DNA of 62,381 bases. Source: Pseudomonadota bacterium (lineage in GTDB: Bacteria > Pseudomonadota > Gammaproteobacteria > Steroidobacterales > Steroidobacteraceae). Positions 1-6,791 of this stretch are shown one piece after another. The notes beneath the pieces were generated by a model. The model was not told the origin of the DNA and searched no databases. It saw nothing but the letters and a program-made list of their open reading frames with translations. The first letter of the stretch is position 1. The number at the start of each line of letters is the position of its first letter. The position numbers and the translations under genes are program-made. The stretch is taken from positions 1-62,381 of the forward strand of contig JAKBCR010000008.1 of NCBI GenBank assembly GCA_021807675.1, read 5' to 3'.

Positions 1-30
1 GGTCCTTCCCTGCAACACATGCCTCGCATC

Positions 31-117
31 CTGGCCGGCCCAGCGCGCCTCGAGCAAAAAGCGCGGTTTTTTGCTCGAGGCTCCGCCACCTGCGGCGGCG
101 GGCACTTCCCTAGACCC
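31..117 (+). repeat. Family A stem-loop repeat, copy A1
   Basis: Partial copy of a repeat found six times in the window. Its central hairpin is a perfect 14-bp inverted repeat (47-60 with 68-81, a 7-nt loop between) with an A5 tract facing a T tract. A GC-rich hairpin follows at about 82-100 and then the conserved tail GGCACTTCCC. The left arm of the first hairpin seen in other copies is missing or degraded. It lies just upstream of hemH and resembles a bidirectional terminator in shape. Confidence 0.75.
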
Positions 118-146
118 ATACTTTCTCGGTAGGCTCTCCGACCGGC

Positions 147-1208
147 ATGCGCTACGTCAGCTCACCCGATTTCCACCGCGATTCCGCCGAGCGAATCGGC
201 ATTCTGCTCGTGAACTCCGGGACCCCGGAGCTGCCGGAGCCGCGGGCCGTACGGCGGTTCCTCGTCCGGATGCTGTCGGACCCCCGGGTGGTAGAGCTCC
301 CCCGGGTGATGTGGCTGCCGATCCTCTACGGACTCATCCTCCCGTTCCGGCCGGTGCGCGTCGCACGCAAGTACCGCAGGATCTGGTCGCCGTCCGGCTC
401 CCCCCTGCTCAGCCTCTCGGAACGGCTGCGCGCCGGACTGATGGGGACGCTGGCCCAGCGGATGCTGGCACCGTTCTCGGTGGAGCTCGGCATGCTCTAC
501 GGCGAGCCCGCGGTGCCGCAGGCGCTGGCTCGCCTGCGTGAATCCGGAGCCCAGCGCATCCTCGTGGTGCCGCTCTTCCCACAGTATTGCGGCGCCACGA
601 CCGGGGCGGTCTATGACCGGGTGAACGCGGAGCTCAGACGCTGGCGGTGGCTGCCGGAGCTGCGTTTCATCTCGGAGTACCACGATCAGCCTGAATACAT
701 CGACGCCCTGCGCGCGAGCGTGCTCGAGCAATGGCAGGAGCAGGGCCGCACACGGCACCTGTTGATCTCCTTCCACGGCATCCCCGAGCGCAACTTCCAT
801 CACGGCGACCCGTACTTCTGCAAATGTCAGAAGACCGCGCGGCTGCTCGCCGAAGAGCTGATGCTGCGCGATGGGGAATGGAGCGTCAGCTTCCAATCGC
901 GCTTCGGGCCGGCGGGATGGCTGAAACCCTACACCAGCGAGGTCCTTGCGCAGCTGCCCGGGCGGGGAGTGCGGGACGTGACGGTGATCTGTCCCGGGTT
1001 CGCGGTGGATTGCCTCGAGACGCTGGAGGAAATCGCCATCGAGAACCGCGAGGTTTTCCTGCGCGCCGGCGGGCAGCGCTTCGAATATGTGCCCGCCCTC
1101 AACGCGCGCTCCGAGCACGCGCGGTTCCTGGCCAATCAGATCGCGCGGCACTGCCAGGGATGGACTCAGGTGGAGTTGGGGCTGCGTCCCACCGGCGTGC
1201 TGGGCTGA
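147..1208 (+). CDS. hemH: Ferrochelatase
   Basis: Ferrochelatase inserts Fe2+ into protoporphyrin IX, the last step of protoheme synthesis, at the inner face of the cytoplasmic membrane. The 353-residue product is of normal length. It begins the fold with GILLVNSGTPE near residue 18 and carries the catalytic histidine in SFHGIPER (His about 210). The conserved acidic helix CLETLEEIAIE lies near residue 285, and DPYFCKCQKT also matches the bacterial family. The ATG at 147 comes shortly before the first conserved strand; no strong Shine-Dalgarno is visible. It is followed after 40 bp by a VOC-family gene on the same strand, so the two may be cotranscribed. Identification is secure. Confidence 0.95.
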   Translation: MRYVSSPDFHRDSAERIGILLVNSGTPELPEPRAVRRFLVRMLSDPRVVELPRVMWLPILYGLILPFRPVRVARKYRRIWSPSGSPLLSLSERLRAGLMGTLAQRMLAPFSVELGMLYGEPAVPQALARLRESGAQRILVVPLFPQYCGATTGAVYDRVNAELRRWRWLPELRFISEYHDQPEYIDALRASVLEQWQEQGRTRHLLISFHGIPERNFHHGDPYFCKCQKTARLLAEELMLRDGEWSVSFQSRFGPAGWLKPYTSEVLAQLPGRGVRDVTVICPGFAVDCLETLEEIAIENREVFLRAGGQRFEYVPALNARSEHARFLANQIARHCQGWTQVELGLRPTGVLG

Positions 1209-1248
1209 CCGGCCGATCGAGGCCGGTGGCTCCCTGCGCGACCGACCG

Positions 1249-2025
1249 ATGACCATCGATTTCGCGAACCCGGGGTACCCGATGAGTGGCTCGCGAGCCA
1301 TTCTCGGCCAGTTCCTGGAGATCGGGATCCAGGCGCCGGACATCCGCGCGTCGGTGCAATTCTACGAGCTGTTGGGATTCACGCAGGCTCACACCGGTGA
1401 TGTCTGGTCGCATGCCTATGGTGTCCTCACCGACGGCCGGGTTTGTCTCGGCTTGCACCAGACGCGGCTCGACTCTCCGGCTCTGACGTTCGTTCGCCCC
1501 GGGATCGCCGGCTACCTGGCCGCGCTCGAGCGTTTGGGAGTCGAGCTCTCGACGGTCCATGTCGGCGGTGAGATATTCAACGAGGTTGCCTTTCGCGATC
1601 CGGGCGGCCAGCCGGTACGACTGCTCGAGGCGCGAACTTATTCTCCCGCGGACCGCTCCGCGCTCGAGACGTCCCGGTGCGGGGAATTCGGATGGCTGAG
1701 CCTCCCCGCGGTGGACCTCGAGCGGGTCCGCGGCTTCTGGGAAACGCTCGGGCTCCTCTGCGCCGGGGAGCAAGAGCAACCCTTTCCGCACGTGCCGCTC
1801 CAGGGCGAGGGTCTCGCGCTCGCCCTGCACCGGCCGAGATTCTTCGGGGAGCCGCTCATCGTTTTCCGCGACGCGGCAATGGCGGCACGGATCGCCCGGC
1901 TGCGCGAGCAGGGTATCGGCCCCCTGGAGCCGCCACCGCGGGGACTCGACGCCAAGGCCAATGCAGTGCTGACCGCGCCGGAGGGCACCGTGCTGCTGCT
2001 GCTTCAGGATACACGCGCAGCATGA
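1249..2025 (+). CDS. Two-domain VOC (glyoxalase/bleomycin-resistance fold) protein
   Basis: The 258-residue protein contains two vicinal-oxygen-chelate modules, roughly residues 15-125 and 140-255. The first has the typical opening with ASVQFYELLGF and closes with FRDPGGQPVRLLE. The second starts at GWLSLPAVDLERVRGFWE and ends in TAPEGTVLLLLQ. Family members bind a metal and act as dioxygenases, isomerases or resistance proteins, but nothing in the sequence or context fixes a substrate. The metal-ligand pattern looks incomplete, so a non-enzymatic role is possible. The open frame extends upstream into hemH. ATG 1249 is the first start clear of it, and ATG 1282 is an equally good alternative. 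Confidence 0.75.
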   Translation: MTIDFANPGYPMSGSRAILGQFLEIGIQAPDIRASVQFYELLGFTQAHTGDVWSHAYGVLTDGRVCLGLHQTRLDSPALTFVRPGIAGYLAALERLGVELSTVHVGGEIFNEVAFRDPGGQPVRLLEARTYSPADRSALETSRCGEFGWLSLPAVDLERVRGFWETLGLLCAGEQEQPFPHVPLQGEGLALALHRPRFFGEPLIVFRDAAMAARIARLREQGIGPLEPPPRGLDAKANAVLTAPEGTVLLLLQDTRAA

Positions 2026-2113
2026 GCGCCGGGCGAGCCGGGCTGATGCCATGGCCGCTCGCCCGCGGCACACTCTCTGTTGCAACCTTCACCCGCACGC
2101 CTAAGCTCTGGGA

Positions 2114-3238
2114 ATGCCGATCCGAAACACACGCGAGCGCTGGGGCTCGCTCTCACAATTCCTTCACTGGCTGATCGTCGCACTGATCGCCGTCCAGGCC
2201 GCGCTCGGCCTCACCGGGATGCTGCTGCCCCCAGACATGGAGAAGCTCGCGGTATTGGCACGACACAAGTCGATCGGCATTACCATACTCGGGCTCGCGA
2301 CGGTACGGCTCCTCTGGCGCTGGCTCAATCCGACTCCGCCGCTGCCGTCCAACCTGGAGCCCTACGAGCGGTTGCTCGCCCGCGTCACGCATGCGGCGCT
2401 GTACGTGCTGCTCTTCGCCATGCCGCTCACCGGCTGGATGATGTCGTCGGCGCGCGGTTTCCCGGTGAGCTGGTTCAATCTCTTGCAGCTGCCCGATCTC
2501 GTGCCGAAGAGCCGCATGCTCTACGGCACAATGGTCACGGCTCACGCGGCGCTCGCGATCGCGCTGGCGGTCACATTGGCGCTGCATGTCGCCGGCGCGC
2601 TCAGGCATCATTTCGTTCTGAAGGACGATACGTTGCGGCGAATGCTGCCCTTCCGCCGGATCGTGCCCGTCCTGCTCGCCGCGGCGATGCTCGCGGCTGC
2701 AACCGCACACGCAGCGAGCGGTGGGCCACGAGCATCGGGACCGACCTATACGCTGCTCGCGGCACAGAGCTCGCTGACCTACGTATTCACTCAGGCCGGG
2801 GCCGACGATCAGGGGCGCTTCAAGTCCTTCAGCGTCACCTTCGATCCGGCCGCGGGCCGGCTCGACGTCGTGATCGACATGCGCTCCTTCGATACCGGGG
2901 ATCCGCAGCGCAACGGCATCCTGGGGGGCAAGGATTTCTTCGACATCGCACACTATCCGCGATCGCGCTTCATCGCGAGCCGCATCGAGAAAACGGCCAA
3001 GGGGTACGAGGCGATGGGGTCTCTCACGCTGCGCGGGGTGACGCGCAACATCGCGATTCCCTTCACGTGGCGCACGGTCATCGCGCGGGGCCGCTCGATC
3101 GGCTATCTCTCCGGCCAGACGACCCTGCGGCGGTTTGACTTCGGCGTCGGTCAGGGACAGTGGCGCTCCACGGAGTGGTTAGGCAACACCGTCACCGTGC
3201 GCTACTCGTTGGTTCTGGCGCCGTCCGAAAGCAAGTGA
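2114..3238 (+). CDS. Cytochrome b561 domain fused to a YceI domain
   Basis: The N-terminal half (residues 1 to about 170) is a four-helix bacterial cytochrome b561. Its helices sit near 15-35, 50-67, 93-113 and 140-165, with candidate heme histidines in QFLHWL, ARHKS and ALHVAGALRHH. After a fifth hydrophobic stretch at 178-200, which looks like a retained signal peptide or anchor, comes a complete YceI-like lipocalin domain (about 205-370) with YTLLAAQSSLTYVF and SLTLRGVTRNIAIPF. YceI proteins bind polyprenoid or quinone-like lipids in the periplasm, and the two families are often encoded side by side. Here they form one membrane-anchored polypeptide, plausibly moving electrons between a quinone and a bound isoprenoid. 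Substrate and partner are unknown. Confidence 0.88.
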   Translation: MPIRNTRERWGSLSQFLHWLIVALIAVQAALGLTGMLLPPDMEKLAVLARHKSIGITILGLATVRLLWRWLNPTPPLPSNLEPYERLLARVTHAALYVLLFAMPLTGWMMSSARGFPVSWFNLLQLPDLVPKSRMLYGTMVTAHAALAIALAVTLALHVAGALRHHFVLKDDTLRRMLPFRRIVPVLLAAAMLAAATAHAASGGPRASGPTYTLLAAQSSLTYVFTQAGADDQGRFKSFSVTFDPAAGRLDVVIDMRSFDTGDPQRNGILGGKDFFDIAHYPRSRFIASRIEKTAKGYEAMGSLTLRGVTRNIAIPFTWRTVIARGRSIGYLSGQTTLRRFDFGVGQGQWRSTEWLGNTVTVRYSLVLAPSESK

Positions 3239-3262
3239 GTGAGCGGCCCCGGGGCCGTTCCC
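3229..3262 (+). repeat. Family B palindromic repeat, copy B1
   Basis: The element begins GCAAGTGAGTGAGCGGCCCC and includes a GCGGCCCCGGGGCCG palindrome. It overlaps the TGA stop of the cytochrome b561-YceI gene. Similar sequences occur at 13926-13972 (inverted), 27890-27972 and 36993-37037. The remaining 107 bp up to the next gene shows no further feature. Confidence 0.55.
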
Positions 3263-3369
3263 CTCTGAGACCCGCCGACCCGGTAGCCGGTGCCCCGGCA
3301 AACGGCCGCGGGACCGGAAAGGGTGACTCGGCTGACCGCGAAGAGCGCCGCAGGCGGCTTTTCGCCATA

Positions 3370-3729
3370 CTAAGAAGGCCTGGCGTGGAGCTTCGAGGTG
3401 CAGAGGTCGTAGATCGACGCCATCAGTACCTGAACGGAATGGGTCATTGCGATCTCGATGCCCTTCAGCGCCGCCGCCTTGATCGCGCCGGTCAGCAAGT
3501 CGAGCTGCTCGGCGGAGAGATTCTCCGGCAGCTTCGTGGTGATCTGCACGGTTGGGACTTCCTCGACGATCTGACGCAGTATCTGGTAGACACAGTCCGC
3601 CTTGGCACGCATCAGAGCCTCGTCGTCGCCGAACAGCGAGCCTATGGCGACCAGGCCGTCGACCGTCTTGGCCCGGGTCTGCTCCCACTCGCGCTCCGTG
3701 CCGAAAGCCACGTGTATGACCTGACCCAT
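3370..3729 (-). CDS. Small conserved-looking protein of unknown function
   Basis: This 119-residue protein was not recognised. The frame is open further upstream, but ATG 3729 is chosen because a Shine-Dalgarno-like GAGAGAG lies just before it and upstream starts would run into the antidote gene. The product starts MGQVIHVAFGTEREWEQ and is mostly helical by composition. It has no signal peptide, membrane segment or cysteine cluster. It follows the HigA-type antidote gene by 11 bp on the same strand, so the two probably share a transcript. It could be a partner of that regulator, but it does not resemble RelE/HigB toxins. Function should be left open. Confidence 0.6.
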   Translation of the reverse strand: MGQVIHVAFGTEREWEQTRAKTVDGLVAIGSLFGDDEALMRAKADCVYQILRQIVEEVPTVQITTKLPENLSAEQLDLLTGAIKAAALKGIEIAMTHSVQVLMASIYDLCTSKLHARPS

Positions 3730-3740
3730 CACTATCTCTC

Positions 3741-4070
3741 TCAATCTCTTCCGGCACGTGAGCCGACGCAAGTTCCGTGCCGTATCGCAGATTGCAGGAC
3801 GAGCCGCATTCCCATGGCCTTCAGCAAGGCGGTCGCGGTCCGTAGCTCCGGATTTCCGCGCCGACATAACGTGCGATAGAGTGAATCGGCGCTGAGCTCC
3901 ACTTTCTCGGCCAGTTTCGTGCCGCCAGAGGCGCGGGCGATCCGGCCCAGCGCGGCCGCCAACTCCTCCGGGGCGGCATCTTCCAGCATTGCGTTGAGGT
4001 AAGCCACGGCGAACTCGTGGCGCGCCTGCGCGGACATCGGTCTCGGCGGTCGGGTCTTCTTGCGGGTCAT
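3741..4070 (-). CDS. HigA-type addiction-module antidote / HTH protein, apparently without toxin
   Basis: The 109-residue product ends in the helix-turn-helix typical of the probable addiction-module antidote family. Its core motif is TKLAEKVELSADSLYRTL, followed by RRGNPELRTATALLKAMG. In the family this domain binds operator DNA and the antidote is normally encoded just downstream of a RelE/HigB-like toxin. Here the upstream 168 bp (4071-4238) up to the SPOR gene holds no toxin frame, and the downstream gene encodes an unrelated 119-residue protein. The start is ATG 4070 (MTRKKTRPP); a longer open frame reaches 4145. Either this is an orphan transcriptional regulator or the neighbour is an unfamiliar partner. 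Confidence 0.75.
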   Translation of the reverse strand: MTRKKTRPPRPMSAQARHEFAVAYLNAMLEDAAPEELAAALGRIARASGGTKLAEKVELSADSLYRTLCRRGNPELRTATALLKAMGMRLVLQSAIRHGTCVGSRAGRD

Positions 4071-4238
4071 CGGCGATACCTCTCGGGAGCGACGGGCGCC
4101 AGCGTAGCCCCGCGCTTTGCCTTGGGGCCAGCGGCCATTTGGCACGCGTTCATCCAGATTTGCAGGGGGCGAGGCATCACGGGCCCTCGGTCCTGACGGA
4201 GCGGCTCTCAGGGCGACGCCGACGACCGAGCCGAGCGG

Positions 4239-4877
4239 CTATCTGTATTCGCGGATGACCAGGGGATGGATGTTGGCGGTTCGGAGCTGCTCACGGACCC
4301 TGGCCAGATCGGCATCGCCCAGCGGCCCAATCCGCACGCGGTTCCAGACCGTAGCGCCCTCCGCGACGCGGTCGACCACAGCGGAGATCCCCTCGCGCGC
4401 GAGGCGCGCCCGCACCTGGTCGGCTTCGGCGCTGCTGCGATAGGCGCCAACTTGCAGGACATACGAGGCGGCGGCAGGAGCGTGCGACGGCGGACTCACC
4501 GCGGCCATCGGCTCGTGTTGCGAATGGCCATCCTCATGAGGGACCGGGACGTTGAAGCGCGGCAGCATCTTGTAGAAGTCATACTGCAGCGGTTGCGAGG
4601 CGGCGTGCGCGGCTCGTGGCGATGCGTCGGAGCCCGGGCTGGCCGTGGCACCGGAGCTGTTGGAAGAAGCCTTTGCGGGCGCACGCGACTGTGTGCCGTG
4701 CGAGTCGGTGCTTCCGTGGGAGCGAGAATGCGCGGCGGCGCGGTGGCGCGCGTGCGCCCCCGCGATCAGGAACGCGGCGCTCGCGAGCACTGCGCCGACG
4801 ATCACGCCGAGGCCGAACTCCTTCAGCTTCGAGACGCTCGAGCTGCGGGACGTCCGTTTGTAGTCGCGGGTGGTCAT
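4239..4877 (-). CDS. SPOR-domain membrane protein (FtsN-like)
   Basis: The protein has a short cytoplasmic N-terminus (MTTRDYKRTS), one transmembrane helix near residues 20-40 and a long Ser/Ala/Gly-rich periplasmic linker. A SPOR domain ends the protein (about the last 75 residues, starting YVLQVGAYRSSAEADQVRARL). SPOR domains bind glycan strands lacking stem peptides at the septum. This layout and the position directly after argS are those of FtsN-like cell-division proteins in many proteobacteria. The start is ATG 4877, just clear of the argS stop at 4898; ATG 4886 is an alternative. Sequence outside SPOR is too low in complexity to prove orthology with FtsN. Confidence 0.85.
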   Translation of the reverse strand: MTTRDYKRTSRSSSVSKLKEFGLGVIVGAVLASAAFLIAGAHARHRAAAHSRSHGSTDSHGTQSRAPAKASSNSSGATASPGSDASPRAAHAASQPLQYDFYKMLPRFNVPVPHEDGHSQHEPMAAVSPPSHAPAAASYVLQVGAYRSSAEADQVRARLAREGISAVVDRVAEGATVWNRVRIGPLGDADLARVREQLRTANIHPLVIREYR

Positions 4878-4897
4878 CCTGGGCATTCCGCCGCGCC

Positions 4898-6655
4898 TCA
4901 CATGCTCTCCGGCGCGCAAACACCGAGGAGAGTGAGGCCGTTGCGGATCACCTGCTGGAGGCCGAGCACCAGCGCGAGGCGCGCATTGCGCATCCTGGAG
5001 TCACCCACGATGAACGGCTCGGCGTTGTAGTAGGTATGAAAGGCGTTGGCCAGATCACGCAGGTAGTGAGCGATGGCGTGCGGGGCTCGGTTGAGAGCCG
5101 CCAGCTCGAGCACTTCCGGATAACGCACCAGAGCGCCCAGGACCGCCTGCTCGTGCGAGCCGGTCAGCAGCGACACGCAGCCGAGCCCTTCGGCAGGGTC
5201 GAAAGACATGCCGCGGGCGGCGAGCTGCTTCATGACGCTCGCGACTCGCGCGTGCGCGTACTGAATGTAGTAGACCGGGTTCTCGTTGGTGCGCGACTTG
5301 GCGAGCTCGAGATCGAAATCGAGCGGCTGATCGTGGCTGCGCATCAGATAGAAGAGCCGACAGGCATCATTGCCGACCTCCTCGCGCAGCTGGCGAAGCG
5401 TCACGAACTGCGCCTCGCGCTTGCCCATTGGCACCTTCTCGCCGCCTCGGAACAGGCTCACGAACTGGATCAGGTTCACCTCGAGGCAGTCGCCGGACTC
5501 TCCCATGGCCGTCAGCCCCGCCCGCACACGCGCCACGTAGCCGTGGTGATCGGCGCCGAGAACGTCGATCAGGAGTTGGAACCCGCGCTCCCGCTTCTCC
5601 AGGTGGTATGCGATGTCGGAGGCGAAGTAGGTCTTCTGCCCGTTCTCGCGCACCACCACACGATCCTTCTCGTCGCCGAAATCGGTTGCGCGAAACCAGG
5701 TCGCCCCGTCCTTGGAGTAGAGACGCGATTCGCGCTGCAGACGCGCGAGCGCGCGATCGATCGCGCCGCTTTTCTCCAGCGCGTGCTCGGAGTACCAGCG
5801 GTCGAAGGTCACCCCGAACTGGCCGAGGTCGTCACGGATGTCAGCCAGCATCCGCTCGAGCGAGAGCTCGAGCACACGGTTGAAAGCCTCCGCGCCGATC
5901 AGTTCGCGAGCACGCCCGATCAGCGCGTCGATGTAGACCTCTTTGTCGCCTGCCGGCGCGTCCGGCGGCAGTCCGGCGAGGACGGTTGCCCCTGGACGCC
6001 GCAGCGCCTCTCCCGCAGTCGAGACAAGCTTCTGCGCCAGAGTCCGCACGTAATCGCCGCGGTATCCGTTCTCGGGAAAGGGCAGCTTCTCGCCGCAGGC
6101 CTCCAGATACCGCACCCACGCACTCACGGCGAGGATGTCGACCTGTCTTCCCGCGTCATTGATGTAGTACTCGCGGGACACGTCGAACCCGACGGCCGCC
6201 AGAATGTTCGCCAGCGTGGCGCCGTACGCCGCCTGACGTCCGTGTCCGACGTGCAAGGGGCCTGTCGGGTTGGCGGATACGAACTCGAGCAGCACCCGCT
6301 CCCCTTTGCCGAGCCGGCTCTGACCGTAGCGATCGCGACGCTCGTGGATCATGGCCAGCTCGCGAGCATAGGCGGCGGGCGTCAGAAAGAAATTGATGAA
6401 GCCGGCGCCGGCGATATCGGCACGCGCCACGAGCGGGCTGGGCGGCAAAGCGGCGATGATCTTCTGCGCGAGGTCCCGCGGCTTGCAGCCGGCCGGCTTC
6501 GCGAGGCGCATCGCGGCGTTGGTCGCGAAGTCGCCGTGCTGCGGATCCCGCGTGCGCTCGATCGTTATCGTCCCGGGCGGGGGCGGCTCGGGCAGCACGC
6601 TGCCGACGAGCGAAGTGACTGCGCTCGCGAGGAGCTGCTCGATTTCCTGCTTCAA
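4898..6655 (-). CDS. argS: Arginyl-tRNA synthetase
   Basis: A class I aminoacyl-tRNA synthetase that charges tRNA-Arg in the cytoplasm. The product is about 585 residues, normal for the family. It has the N-terminal additional domain (PQHGDFATNAAMRLAKPAG) and the HIGH-box equivalent in NPTGPLHVGHGRQAAYG. The KMSK-equivalent region is EKVPMGKREAQFVTL, and the DALR anticodon-binding domain ends at TLLGVCAPESM. The best start is TTG 6655 (LKQEIEQLL), since no ATG lies near the conserved N-terminus. Further open frame upstream runs toward priA and is not conserved. The SPOR gene follows at once and is probably cotranscribed. Confidence 0.95.
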   Translation of the reverse strand: MKQEIEQLLASAVTSLVGSVLPEPPPPGTITIERTRDPQHGDFATNAAMRLAKPAGCKPRDLAQKIIAALPPSPLVARADIAGAGFINFFLTPAAYARELAMIHERRDRYGQSRLGKGERVLLEFVSANPTGPLHVGHGRQAAYGATLANILAAVGFDVSREYYINDAGRQVDILAVSAWVRYLEACGEKLPFPENGYRGDYVRTLAQKLVSTAGEALRRPGATVLAGLPPDAPAGDKEVYIDALIGRARELIGAEAFNRVLELSLERMLADIRDDLGQFGVTFDRWYSEHALEKSGAIDRALARLQRESRLYSKDGATWFRATDFGDEKDRVVVRENGQKTYFASDIAYHLEKRERGFQLLIDVLGADHHGYVARVRAGLTAMGESGDCLEVNLIQFVSLFRGGEKVPMGKREAQFVTLRQLREEVGNDACRLFYLMRSHDQPLDFDLELAKSRTNENPVYYIQYAHARVASVMKQLAARGMSFDPAEGLGCVSLLTGSHEQAVLGALVRYPEVLELAALNRAPHAIAHYLRDLANAFHTYYNAEPFIVGDSRMRNARLALVLGLQQVIRNGLTLLGVCAPESM

Positions 6656-6689
6656 GGGGTCGCAAATCCGCGGATGAGACGAATACTGA

Positions 6690-6720
6690 ATTTTACCCGT
6701 CGGAGACCGCTTCGATCCAA
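6690..6720 (-). promoter_or_regulatory. Candidate sigma-70 promoter for argS
   Basis: On the minus strand a TTGGAT hexamer (6715-6720) is followed after 19 bp by TAAAAT (6690-6695). This would place a transcript start about 25-30 nt ahead of the TTG start of argS. It lies in the 136-bp gap between priA and argS. The spacing is slightly long, so the call is tentative. Confidence 0.35.
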
Positions 6721-6791
6721 TGAATACGAAGGGCCGCTCGAAGGCGGATGACGAGGCGGGAGTGGGCCGGAGGGAAGCGGCCGCAGAGTGC

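Noticed and set aside
4616-6751. A 711-codon plus-strand frame opposite argS
   Set aside because: It is an antisense shadow; the minus strand has the complete arginyl-tRNA synthetase motifs.
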